Shown here in pieces: positions 46,698 to 57,622 of a stretch of DNA of 64,000 nt. Within the stretch, counting starts at the first letter, position 1, and every line of letters begins with the position of its first letter. Made by a program: the position numbers and the translations under genes. The notes beneath the pieces were generated by a model, which ran no database searches, was not told the origin of the DNA, and worked only from the letters and a program-made list of their open reading frames with translations. The DNA comes from Gigaspora margarita (lineage: Eukaryota; Glomeromycota; Glomeromycetes; Diversisporales; Gigasporaceae). The DNA lies in NCBI GenBank assembly GCA_009809945.1, contig WTPW01002094.1:1-64000 (forward strand), given 5' to 3'.

Positions 46698-46787
46698 CTA
46701 AATATCTGGCCATTCTTTCAATAGAGCTGTTCTCTGTACATATCTTTTGAGCTTATCAAATTTAGCATGAAGAGCAGGTGATACATA
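46698..46787 (-). pseudogene. Helitron/PIF1-type helicase relic, C-terminal tail
   Basis: On the minus strand this reads VSPALHAKFDKLKRYVQRTA then LKEWPDI before a stop at 46698-46700. It resembles the last residues of PIF1-like helicases of Helitron type. It is separated from the motif VI piece (47017-47383) only by the MITE at 46788-47016. Confidence 0.6.
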
Positions 46788-47016
46788 CAGTGTTTAAAAT
46801 TCAAATTTGATTTTATGTTCTCAAAAAGAACGTTTTTAATTTCTTAATGTTCTCAGTAAAATTTTAATGTTCCTTATATAGGGAAATTAAATTTTTTTTA
46901 ATATTAAAAGAATTTTTTGAATGTTCTCAAATAGAGAACATATTTTAATAATTTATGTTCTCAAAAATCATATAATGTTCTTTGAGAACACTGAGAACAT
47001 TGAATTTTAAACACTG
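46788..47016. mobile_element. 229-bp hAT-like MITE in the helicase relic
   Basis: The ends carry the perfect 17-bp inverted repeat CAGTGTTTAAAATTCAA. GATACATA is duplicated exactly at 46780-46787 and 47017-47024. ATGTTCTCA or its complement recurs about eight times inside, as expected of subterminal transposase sites. The intact duplication suggests a recent insertion. Confidence 0.9.
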
Positions 47017-47383
47017 GATACATACATATCTAAGTAGATTTATTAAAGGGTTGTATAATTAATAAGTCATCTAATTTTTGGACTCTAAAAAGTATTACAT
47101 ATAGGCCATTGTTTGTATTACTACTAGTTAGATTAACTATTGCCTTTTGAAGGGGTTTTCCCTGACATTTGTAATCAGTAAAAGCAAATGCAAAAGTTAG
47201 AGATAGCTAAAAATGTTGAAACCTTCTTTGAATTTTTGTTCCATCATATTTCTAAATTGTACATACAAAAGCATGTTTAACTGGGTAAATAGGTACATAA
47301 TTAGGTTGAAGGCTTTAATATGGACCAGGTGTTCTACCTATTTGTTCAACTATAACATATTTGTGGACTTTTTAAAATTATAG
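47017..47383 (-). pseudogene. Helitron/PIF1-type helicase relic, motifs V-VI
   Basis: On the minus strand KVHKYVIVEQIG, then AFAFTDYKCQGK with KAIVNLTSS, then NGLYVMLFRVQKLDDLLI match the last third of PIF1-like helicases. The FTDYKxQGxT segment contains motif V and the VxxSRVQxLxDL segment motif VI. The usual Ser before Arg in motif VI is Phe here and some stops occur, so it is dead. It continues the core fragment at 57623-58811 on the far side of the 10.2-kb Ty3 insertion. Confidence 0.75.
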
Positions 47384-47907
47384 TGTTATAGAATAGGTCT
47401 CTGAATTCAAATCGCTAGACGATTCTAAGTGTTCCTATTACTTTATAGTTTTATTGTTTTATTGTTTTATTGTTTTATTGTTTTATCACTTTATTGGTTT
47501 ATTACTTTATTACTTTATTACTTTATAGTTTTATAGCTTTATTGTTTTTATAGTTTTATTACTTTGCTTTATTGTTTTATTGTTTTATTACTTTATCATT
47601 TTATTACTTTTCAAAAGATATATAAACCCTAGTTTTCTACCCTCTTGCACAATAGACTCAGATTCCCCTCTCCTCCTTCCAATGTTTAGGAATAGTTATC
47701 TATCTTGAATATTATCTCATAAATAAATAAAATATATCTTTGCCAAATAAATACTCTCTTGCTCTTTGATAAATATACACTGAACTGCTCTAGTGAAGTA
47801 ATATTCCACTTGCACACCGCTTCATATCTTCTCTGACCCTTACAAGATCCCTGTCGCTGTGTGTTGTGTTGCAAGTACTATATTGAAGGCAATAGTCACT
47901 TGTAACA
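47384..47907 (+). repeat. 5' LTR of the second Ty3 element
   Basis: It starts TGTTATAGAATAGGTCTCTG and ends GTCACTTGTAACA. A minisatellite of 8-bp TTTTATTG-like units occupies about 47450-47610. After it a TATATAAACCCTAG run (about 47619-47632) may be the TATA region. Confidence 0.95.
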
Positions 47908-47910
47908 TTT

Positions 47911-47928
47911 TGGTGCCTTCTGGCAGAA
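47911..47928 (+). other. tRNA-type primer-binding site
   Basis: TGGTGCCTTCTGGCAG starts three bases after the LTR. The TGG start matches the complement of a tRNA CCA end. Which tRNA it pairs with was not determined. This contrasts with the self-priming site of the other Ty3 element in the window. Confidence 0.6.
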
Positions 47929-48034
47929 ATTCATTAAAAACAGCCGGAACCCTTAGGACCTTTTCCTCTTCTCTCTGCAAGGATATTTCTCTTGTCTCTT
48001 TTCTTCTTTATTAAAATTATTATTTTTGGTTTAC

Positions 48035-48175
48035 CTGTCGAATTGAAAAAGATTCGTTCAGAAGGGCATACTTGAAGCCTCTTGCTTTTGTAGTACTAGT
48101 ATTTTCCTGTTGAATTGAAAAAGATTCGTTCAGAAGGGCATACTTGAAGCCTCTGCTTTTGTAGCACTTTTATTG
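48035..48175 (+). repeat. Tandem duplication in the element leader
   Basis: An approximately 75-bp block containing GAATTGAAAAAGATTCGTTC and AGAAGGGCATACTTGAAGCC occurs twice in a row. It lies between the primer site and the first coding region. A packaging or leader role is only a guess. Confidence 0.75.
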
Positions 48176-48324
48176 TTTAGTTATTTGTTATTAGTTATTT
48201 TTTTTAGACCCAGATTAAAATTTTCTTACCTTTCTTAGTATATTTTAGACCTCTTAGTATCTAATCTTTTTCTCTTTTCCTTTAAAAATTAAAATTCAAA
48301 TTGCTTACCTCTTAGACCTTTTAT

Positions 48325-49670
48325 AAGAGTAGAGCTTATCAAATTCATTTAGAACAAATTGAAGCTCATGATCTTCACCACCCCTCTCCTCTTGCTACTG
48401 AAGTTATACAAGTTACCGACCCTAATTTATATTGTCGCATTTGTTACCCACCTGTAGGATATCATCGAGCCTTCCGTCGCTTTTGGAACGAATACCGAAC
48501 TACATATTTTGCCCATCGCTATACTCAACAAACGGTTGACGCTCATTTTATTCTAACTCTTTCTCGAGATTACAATACTCTTAGAGCTGCTGCTAGGCAC
48601 ATTGTTTTTAGCTGTAGATACAACAATCCTCACCTTGACCCTTTAGCAGTTATTGCTGCTCTTCTCCGTGCCAATACTCGTTTTGCTCTTGCTCCTACTC
48701 TACCCTCTGACTTTGAAAGAAATGCCTTTGACGTCCATCTTGAAACCCCTACTATTTCTACTCCAATACTTGGCCGAGTAATCATTAACCTTGATCATCT
48801 TTCTCCTATTACTCAAGGAACTGACGAAGTGTTAGATTATAGAATTTCTCCTACTACTCGATCAATACATACCTTAGAACCGGAAGATCTAGATAATTTT
48901 GCCGGACCTTCTCACACATCTTCTCTCTTACCCTACGACGAAAATACTACCCAAGTCCAATTCCCTCCTCGCATTCCACTTCCCTCTTCACCTTTATCTG
49001 AAATTCATCTCGACCAACCTCTTACTCGACCTGATACTCCACCTCCTAATCCACTACCAAGATTTCTTCAAAATCTTAATCCTGCACAATATTTTCGATG
49101 AACTCCTCCACCAGTAACCACCCAATTGCCAGTTGTAAATGAACTATACCAAGCTAATACAACTCCTAATACCACTCCTCTAACTACACCTCCTTTACGT
49201 CGACAACTTTTTATTCCACAACCTGCCCTCACTGGTCACTATATAATTGAAGCACTCCCAGTACCTACTCCTCAACTGAACTTAATAAATGAACCTAACC
49301 CTCAAATCAATCAAGCACGCAACCCTACTCCTCTTAACCTACCTCCCCTTCAAACTAACAATCGAATCCACTTACCTCATGTTGAAGTTATTGAACCTCG
49401 AATTGTTGGAGCTTATCCAGAAGAAGCCAAAGAAGAAATACCTTTGGAAGAAGTAAATTTACAAGAACGAGAAGAAAACCCCAACAAAGAATTAATTGAA
49501 TAAGAAGAAGAAACATCAGAAAAAGAAGCATCAGAAGAAGAACCAGAAGACCTTAATCAAGAAGAATTAGCTGAAACTGAAGAAGAACCTGAAGAACCTA
49601 ACCCAGAAGAACTCAGATTTTCAGATTCAGAATCAGACGCTACTGTAGAAGACCCAGAACCTGAAGAAGC
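48325..49670 (+). pseudogene. Unassigned N-terminal coding region of the second Ty3 element
   Basis: This long open region precedes gag and has coding-like codon use. Its first part contains CRICYPPVGYHRAFRRFWNE, where the paired Cys and His suggest metal binding. Then follows a proline- and threonine-rich middle (PPRIPLPSSPLSEIH) and a strongly acidic end rich in Glu (EEAKEEIPLEEVNLQE and similar). No family was recognised. Most Ty3 elements start gag close to the LTR, so this region is an addition. It is broken in this copy. Confidence 0.6.
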
Positions 49671-49671
49671 T

Positions 49672-50745
49672 ATGGCCAACGATGCTTTAAATGCTGCTGC
49701 TGACACCATGAATGCTCTTGCCCAAGCTATGGGACGAGGCGGTGAAAAATCTCTTATGAAAATAGACTTCTATTATGGTGATGGAACCCAAGATCCTGTA
49801 ACTTGGATAGAAGAATTCGAACGAGCTGCTAGAGCTAACCATTGGAGCCCTGCTCGCCAACTAGAACTTGCTTGTGCTTATATGAAGGACAATGCTCAAG
49901 AATGGCTTACTAGTCTTGAGGCACCCCCAACTGCTTTTCATAATAATGATCACGGGAATCATGATATTGTTAGTTTTACCCATATTTTTAAAGAAAAATT
50001 TAGCACCACCAAACAAAAAGCCACTTGGCAAAAACAACTCTTTGAAATTAAACAAGGCTCAGACACTGTTGATACTTACATTAGCTGCTTTAAATGACTT
50101 AGAGTAAGAGTCGACCCAAGAGAAGTCTTCCCTGCTCCTGTCATGATCCAATTCTTTATTCAAGGATTACGCCCAGAATATGCTATGAACGTCCAAGCTG
50201 CTGAACCTGAAACCTTAGATGATGCAATTGCTGAGGCACGCAATGGGAAACTGGATGGATAATGACCTCTGACCATAATGCAAATGATACTAACAAGGCT
50301 ATAGAATGCCTTACAGAACAAATTGCCAAGCTTAGCATTAATCTTTCTGAAAAACAAGCTGCCCCTACTCCTACTCCTGCCTATTACTCTAACTAAAATA
50401 AAGACTGACCCCAACAAGGAGCTACTAATGCCACTTGTTATTATTGTGAACAAAAAGGACATTTTATCCGAAATTGTCATGCTCGATTTCAAGATAACAA
50501 AAGGGACAACCAAGGATACCAATCCCGAGGCTGAGGTAATAATTACTCTTCTAGAAATAACCAGTCCTATGATAGATCCAGATCTAGAAACCGAAGCAGA
50601 TCCAGGGACCAAAACTATAATAATAACCGCTCTGGATATGATCGACCCCGAAGCCGAAGTCAATCTTGTGATAGATACAGAAATGACTAGAACTATCGAT
50701 CCTCTGATCGATCCAGATCTAGGAATCGCTCTTCTACTCCTTACC
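49672..50745 (+). pseudogene. gag: gag of the second Ty3 element with zinc knuckle and Arg/Ser-rich stretch
   Basis: The capsid-like domain shows WIEEFERAARANHW and AQEWLTSLEAPP, typical of the retrotransposon gag family. A knuckle CYYCEQKGHFIRNCH follows near 50433-50480. Downstream, a stretch to about 50745 is rich in alternating Arg, Ser and Asp (such as DRSRSRNRSRSRD), resembling RS domains of splicing factors. The same DNA gives a long minus-strand frame (50160-50855) that is only its shadow. Broken in this copy. Confidence 0.75.
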
Positions 50746-50889
50746 CTCGTGATGTATATACCATCGATACTGCCAATGACTATACTTATGAGCAGTTTGA
50801 AACTTTTCTTGTAAATGAGTTCATATGTACCGCTCTTGCTAGTTACTTGACCCAAGAATCCAAATTAACTCAGATCCAGACCCCAACCT

Positions 50890-52865
50890 ATACCACTCCT
50901 GTTAAATGCAATATCAAACTTCAAGGAAAACCATACTATGCTGTTATTGATAGTGGAGCTGCTATTAGTATGTTCTCTCACCAAGTTGTAAAAGAACTTG
51001 GATTGAAAATTGAAGCTCCTCTACTAGCCTTATTGTTTCTGCTACTGGATCCTCTGTTCGCCCTCTTGGAATTATTAAAAATCTCCCAATAGAAATTGGA
51101 GGAACCACTATCCCTCTGGATGTAGAAGTTATGAATGCTACTTCTTATTCATTACTTTTAGGTAATGACTAGTCACAGAAAGTAGATGCAAGCTACAATT
51201 GGAAAAACAAGGCTTATACTCTTCGCTAGAACAAGAAAAAGATTCATGTACCTACCTCCTATGAAAATAACCAACCCTTACCTACCCAACCAACTCTTAC
51301 TGATGAAAAAGATTTAGAAAAATTTGAACAAGAATATTTTAGTCCAAAAGAAGCTTTTATGGCAGATACAGAACCCAGCACCTGGACCACTATTACTCGC
51401 AGACCCTGACCTAGTGCATCCTTCTCCAACCAAAAATGTGAACGCTGCTACTCCTACAACCATCTATATGCTGAATGCCCCAACAATGAATGTTACCGAT
51501 GTTATCGCTATGGACACCTTGCTGCTCATTGCCCTAGGCAGGCCCCCAAATGTAATATTTGTAAAACCTGTTCTTAACCAGGACATTTATATAAGGACTG
51601 CCCAGAAAACCGCTGCTATCAATGTGGACATTATGGACACATCGGAGCCATCTGTCCTCAAATGACCCAGAAATTAGAAAACCAGAGATTTGAATGTGGT
51701 TGTGATCCTCAGGAAGTAAAGGCCCAATGTCTCCCTTATTTTACTCCTCTACGCACCCACCACTGTTGAAATGTAAAGTACCCAAGAAACCTGAAGAAAT
51801 TTGGTCATTGAACCAAACCATGGTGTGTAAGGGATGTTGGATTGATTCCCATCATGCTTTAGAACTTGATGACCCCCGAAGCATTGAATTCTTCACCAAT
51901 AGTGAAGGCAGAGGAACCTTAACCGAATGCAAACTCTGTAAAGAACAAGGAGTTAGATCCAAGATGATTAAACTCAATTCCAGTCGAGAGGATGTTCGAT
52001 TTCGTGACCTTGAACACCTCTATGCTTACAAGGCTGCCCAAGACATTGAATCTAATCCCAATTACAACCTCTGGACCTGAGTACGTCATTATACAGAATC
52101 ACCCAGGAATGCCGGACACAGCTATGATTTCAATCAAAGCCAATTTTCCATTTAGCCCAGATCCAGATTGGTGAAAGCAATGAAGACCTTTCCCATGCTC
52201 TTGAACCCCAATATGATGACCATTCTAACCAAGGTTATACCTACAATGAGGTAAATGTCATTATGAGAGCCACTCATGTAGAATTAACAGAAACAGAAGA
52301 ACAAACGTTACAACGAATTCTTGCCGAATCCTTTGATATGAGTCATCCTAACTTTGATAGAAGAAAAGCCATAGAAAACTTGCAAAGAAACTTTGAAGGA
52401 ACTGCAGGCCTTTGTGAATCCTGTATCATGGTCAAAACAAATGATGAACTTCGACAACATGAAAATTTGTGCAAGGAATGCTATGAAGAAGCTCACCCTC
52501 TCCCAGATCCAGAAACAGAAATCCTTTCTCCACCTACTTTCTCTATACCGGAAATACTCGAACCTGATGAATCTACTATGCTTCCTAAACCAGAGTCATC
52601 TATTGTTGCACCTATCAAAACTGCCTCACCTGTTCTAGAATCAGCTGAACTGATTCAACTTTTGCAGGAACAGATTCAACAACAAGCTCAAATCATTACC
52701 CTTTTTCAAGAACAAGCCAAAACATTTGAACATCAGGAACAGACCATCAAAACTTTACAGGACCGAGTCCATTATTTTGAAAACTTTCATAATCGATTAA
52801 GGGACTTGTATACTGAGTCTACTGTCCCTATACCTGAGTCTAGCAACCAGGGTACTCAAAATTTT
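50890..52865 (+). pseudogene. pol: Protease and an extra zinc-knuckle/coiled-coil block of the second Ty3 element
   Basis: The aspartic protease shows YYAVIDSGAAISMF near 50935-50976. After it, where reverse transcriptase would normally start soon, comes a block of about 1.7 kb. It has a cluster of CCHC-type motifs at about 51430-51665 (such as CYRCYRYGHLAAHCP and CYQCGHYGHIGAICP), then further Cys pairs (CKGCW, CKLCKEQG, CESC, CKECYEEAH). It ends with a Gln/Glu-rich coiled coil (LLQEQIQQQAQIITLFQEQA) near 52650-52790. The function of the block is unknown; nucleic-acid binding and oligomerisation are the natural guesses. Broken in this copy. Confidence 0.7.
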
Positions 52866-54380
52866 TGAGTTATCCTGAGCATGATCAAAAACTACTCGAA
52901 GATACAGACAATTGTAGACCCAGAAACATTCGAGAAATATATATGACTCAGGAAATTANCCCAAAAGTAGGACCNCTNACNACTANNCAAGGAGCCCANT
53001 TTNGACAATTGCTTCTTGAATTTGCAGACCTTTTTGCAAAAGATATGACCCAACTAGGTAGAACTGACCTAGTCATTCATCGAATATTTACTGATGATGG
53101 ACCCCCTATTAGCTCACGACCCTATCTGGTACCTCTTACTAAACAAATATTCATAAATGAAGAAGTACAACGAATGTTAGAAAATAAATTAATTAGAGAG
53201 TCCTCTAGCCCTTGGGCCTCTCTTGTTGTACTTGTAAACAAGAAAAATGGAAAGAAAAGATTTTGTGTAGATTACCGGAAGCTTAATAGTATTACCAANA
53301 AAGACCAATACCCCCTACCTAGAATTGATGAAATGCTNGACTCCCTTGCCGGAGCCACTTACTTTTCCACTTTAGATCTTATGAGTGGATATTGGCAAGT
53401 AAAAGTACACCCAAAAGATAGAGAGAAAACCGTGTTTATAACCAGATACGGAACCTATGAATTCAACATCATGCCTTTTGGATTGTGTAATGCCCCTGCT
53501 ACCTTTCAACGCCTCATGAATCAGGTTTATAAAGGTATAGCCTACAAGTATGTTGTAGTATACCTAGATGATACCAATGTTTTCTCTCGAACATTTGATG
53601 ATCATATTAAACACCTACGAGAAGTCTTTACCAGAATTAGGAAAGCTGGATTGAAGTTAAATATTGAAAGGTGTAATTTTTGGATGAAACGATTACCTTT
53701 CTTAGGACATATTATTGAAGAAAAAGGAATCTCCCCAGACCCAGACAAGATAATTGCTATACAAAACATCCAACCTCCCCAAAATATAACCCAACTACGA
53801 TCATTCTTGGGACTTGCTGGATACTATAGACAATTCATCAAACATTTCTTTTCCATTGCTCATCCTCTTAACCAGTTACTGCATAAGGACAATGCCTATG
53901 AATGGAATATAAAATATCAAAAGGCTTTTGATGAATTAAAGCATCGATTGACCACTGCCCCTATCCTCATCTACCCAGACTATAGAAAAGAATTCATTCT
54001 TGCTACAGATGCATCCTACGAAGGATTTGGAGCCACCTTAAGCCAACTTTCTGATGATAAAAAGGAACACCCTATCGCCTATGCTAGTAAAAGTTTGAAA
54101 AAGGAAGAAGTGAATTATGGAGCCATTGAACTAGAATGTCCTGCCATTGTATGGGCCATTGAACATTTCCATAAATATTTTGGTACAAGTCACTTTACCT
54201 TAGTTACAGACCACTCTGCTCTTAAATGGTTAAAGTCATCCCAACCGAAGGACGTTTAGGTCGTTTGATCATGAAACTCCAACCCTATCATTTCACTATC
54301 ATACACAAACTCAGAAGAATCCATTCGAATGTTGTTGCTCTTTCTTGCCTACTGACCCAGACACACTCTCGTACTATTGA
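52865..54380 (+). pseudogene. pol: Reverse transcriptase and RNase H of the second Ty3 element
   Basis: The open stretch 52865-54259 carries the palm with RFCVDYRKLNSIT near 53260-53300, FGLCNAPATFQRLMN near 53475-53520 and the catalytic YLDD near 53560-53571. RNase H follows with LATDASYEGFGATLSQ near 53998 and TDHSALKWL near 54208. Several undetermined bases interrupt the sequence. It is a clear Ty3-type polymerase; this is the best-preserved part of the element. Confidence 0.92.
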
Positions 54381-54386
54381 TCCCAC

Positions 54387-55672
54387 ATGAATCTAGACCA
54401 ATATCAAAACCTACTAGAGTATTTAGAATCAGACATTCTCTCCCCTGACTTAACGGACAATGAAAAAAGGACAATTATTAACCAATCTAGACGATATGAA
54501 GTGAAAAATAAATTATTATACAAAAAGAATAGAAAAGATCCAGACAAACCTATTAGAGTAATTAAATGGACTGAAGTTGAACCAATATTGTACATGATGC
54601 ATAGTCACCCTACTGCTGGACATTTAGGAATGGATACTATGTATTATATGATATCTGAACGATATTATTGGGACCAAATGTATAGAGATGTTCAGAACTA
54701 TGTTCGCTCTTGTGAAATATGTCAAAAATGAGGGAAAAGTAAAAGAAAGGAACCTCTCCACCCTATCCAAGTTGGAAGAGCCTTTGAGCGTATAGGAATA
54801 GATTTAGTTGGACCTCTCCCTATAACTCCTTGAAATAATTGCTATATTATTGTTGCTACCAATTACCTTACCCAATGGCCAGAAGCCAAAGCTGTACCAG
54901 ATGCAGGTGCAGAAACCTTAGCCAAGTTTATTTTTGAAGAAATTGTTTGTAGACATGGAGTACCTAAGATGATACTCTCAGATAATGGAAAGAATTTTGT
55001 TAGTGAAATTGTGAGGATACTATGTGAAAAGTTCTTGATAAAACATATATTTTCTTCATCTTACCATCCACAGACCAATGGAATGGTTGAAAGATTAAAC
55101 AGAACCCTTTGTAACTCTCTTGCAAAAGTTACAGAAAAAGACACAGAATGGGATACACATATACCTGCTGTTCTATTTGTATACAGGACCAAACGACATG
55201 CAACAACAGGGTACACTCCTTTTCATTTGGTATATGGTTGACAAGCTATTTTACCAATTGAAACTGTTATCCCTATAGACCCAGTTGAACCAGATGATGA
55301 AGTCTCTCTAGAAGATAGTATTCTCCAACGAGCATTTGAATTAATTGAAGAATTACCCTATCACCATAACAGTGCCAGAGAAAATACAACTAAGTCTCAA
55401 AAGAAACAGAAGGTTAGATTTGATAGCAAGATACAGAAAGAAGAATTTGAAATTGGTGATAAAGTTTGGGTACAAAGAAAGGATATTGAAGCCTCTAGAT
55501 CTGCAAAATTTGAAGAGAAAAGGATAGAACCATTTATTGTTAAGGAAAAATTAAATAATGGCGCCTATAAACTGTGTACAATAGATGGAAAAGCATTAAA
55601 GCAGTACTACAATAGTGATCGTCTTGTTAAGTACCATGAGAAACAGAATTGGCAACCAATGATTGTCATTTA
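54387..55672 (+). pseudogene. pol: Integrase of the second Ty3 element
   Basis: The zinc domain shows HSHPTAGHLGMDTMY and CEICQ (54597-54728). The DDE core follows with GIDLVGPLPIT, ILSDNGKNF and YHPQTNGMVERLNRTL (about 54795-55250), and then a basic C-terminal region to about 55672. No chromodomain follows. Broken in this copy. Confidence 0.88.
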
Positions 55673-56143
55673 GAATTTCCGGAGTGAAATTCTTAAAACA
55701 GATGGAAACACAGCCAGACCCCTTAATTTACAATGTACAACAAATAAATTTTTAAGCCACCCCACCTTGTTTAGAATTAGAAATAGAAGTAATACAATAT
55801 TATATAAGAATCGGATTTTAGATTCGTGGAACGTTCGCCACTAAGTAAAGTCAGTCAATATTGCTCCTTTTGATCTGAAATTTTGACTGTATAACCATCG
55901 GGATATTGCGCATCTTTTCTACTAAGCTAATCTTAATGCGAAAACGCTATGGGAACTCGCAAATTGACTTGACGGCATTTTTGGTCGGCAAGGAAATATT
56001 TGGACATGTGACCCACGTTACGAATTTTTGATCACATGATGAACGTTGCGAACATAATAGATATTGCGAAACAATTGTATAGTTTTATTATTATTTCTTT
56101 TGAATGTACAACAATATATATTTTTTTTTAAAACATAGCCCCT
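55673..56143 (+). other. Non-coding spacer between integrase and the extra frame
   Basis: No reading frame is visible. The stretch contains CG-bearing runs and a T-rich tract just before 56144 that could be a splice acceptor or leader region for the following frame. That is a guess. Confidence 0.35.
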
Positions 56144-57078
56144 TTGTTTCAACAACACAATTTCTACAACTACTCCTCCTTTTCTTTCTTTTCTTCAGAG
56201 AACAAAACTTTAAATCTTAAAATGGAAACTCCTATTATTAGACCCCAGACTTTCAAAGCACTTATAGAATTCGTTAAATGTTGGAACCTAGAATCAGTTG
56301 CATATAATACTAGTCTTATTATAAATGGACATAGAGCTGTAATAATGAATGGAATGGAAATTTTGTCCTCTATGGAAATCCCATTAGAAGATACAGACCA
56401 TAATGAAAATAATGCTACTAATACCTCTTTCCTAGAATTAGAAACTGCCTACTCTTCAAATCTAAATGAAATTTCCCCTACAGACCCAGAAGAAACCACA
56501 ATCTTTGAAAATAATGATATTGAATGGAACATAGGAAATGAAGAAATTCTAGGAAACCCAGAAGTACTTCCAGATCCTCCCGCTAATGAAAATAGTAAAA
56601 CAACTCTAGAAACAGATGACCTAACAAGAGAACAAAGTACTATTATGACCAGAATTCTCAAGGACCTGACGGATGAAAAATTGAATACTCCTTTTCGAGC
56701 AAATCCTCTCTTAACTTTTTCTTGGAAGGATAAAGTTAATGAAATAATCCACTGACTAAACCGAGAAATTCGAGGAAGTCAAAGAGAAAAACAAGTCCGC
56801 ACACTTGAAGCTTGTTATTATTTAGGAACTATTTTGAATGAGTTTCAAAATAATTCTAAAGTTTCTAAAGAAATTAGGCAACTCTTAAAGAACTCTTTGG
56901 GAACGTATAAAATGTATAATTTCTGGAAAGGAGCCAACTGAATACATCAAGTCCTCCAACCTCAAGAACTATTCTGATTGTACCAGACACAGTTTATTAC
57001 CTTAAGTAATATGAACAGACTTTCTACTGAAACTTTTGATAGGTTAATAGAATTGAGAACTAACGGAGTCAGTTCTTA
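56144..57078 (+). pseudogene. Extra open frame between integrase and 3' LTR
   Basis: A same-strand frame starts at 56144 (a second Met at 56222) and coding-like sequence continues almost to the polypurine tract. The first part is acidic (EETTIFENNDIEWNIGNEEI), the latter part basic and helical (REIRGSQREKQVRTLEACYY). There is no signal peptide, no membrane segment and no envelope-like feature. No family was recognised. Position and strand suggest an accessory protein of the element, probably made from a spliced or separate RNA. Broken in this copy. Confidence 0.55.
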
Positions 57079-57091
57079 AAGCGGAAGGAAA
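57079..57091 (+). other. Polypurine tract of the second Ty3 element
   Basis: AAAGCGGAAGGAAA sits directly before the 3' LTR. Confidence 0.7.
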
Positions 57092-57622
57092 TGTTATAGA
57101 ATAGGTCTCTGAATTCAAATCGCTAGAAGATTCTAAGTGTTCCTATTACTTTATAGTTTTATTGTTTTATTGTTTTATTGTTTTATTGTTTTATCACTTT
57201 ATTGGTTTATTACTTTATTACTTTATTACTTATTACTTTATAGTTTTATAGTTTTATTGTTTTTATAGTTTTATTACTTTGCTTTATTGTTTTATTGTTT
57301 TATTACTTTATTGTTTTATTACTTTTCAAAAGATATATAAACCCTAGTTTTCTACCCTCCTGCACAATAGACTCAGATTCCCCTCTCCTCCTTCCAATGT
57401 TTAGGAATAGTTATCTAACTTGAATATTATCTCATAAATAAATAAAATATATCTTTGCCAAATAAATACTCTCTTGCTCTTTGATAAATATACACTGAAC
57501 CGCTCTAGTGAAGTAATATTCCACTTGCACACCGCTTCATAACTTCTCTGACCCTTACAAGATCCCTGTCACTGTGTGTTGTGTTGCAAGTACTATATTG
57601 AAGGCAATAGTCGCTTGTAACA
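57092..57622 (+). repeat. 3' LTR of the second Ty3 element
   Basis: It matches 47384-47907 with about ten substitutions and one extra repeat step in the TTTTATTG minisatellite. It ends GTCGCTTGTAACA. The helicase relic resumes right after the ATAG duplication. Confidence 0.95.

Larger units (their letters stand above)
47384..57622 (+). mobile_element. Ty3-type LTR retrotransposon, large, without chromodomain, broken
   Basis: A fossil of 10.24 kb with LTRs of 524 and 531 bp that begin TGTTATAG and end TGTAACA. ATAG is duplicated at 47380-47383 and 57623-57626. Parts in order: primer site, leader with a duplicated block, a long unassigned N-terminal coding region, gag with zinc knuckle, an Arg/Ser-rich stretch, protease, a second zinc-knuckle array with a coiled coil, reverse transcriptase, RNase H, integrase, an extra open frame, polypurine tract. 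The LTRs differ by about ten substitutions plus minisatellite length, so the copy is young. The coding region carries roughly ten to fifteen breaks and some undetermined bases near 52959-53338. It lies inside the helicase relic. Confidence 0.93.

Noticed and set aside
50160-50855. 231-codon minus-strand frame
   Set aside because: Shadow of the Arg/Ser-rich gag stretch of the Ty3 element.
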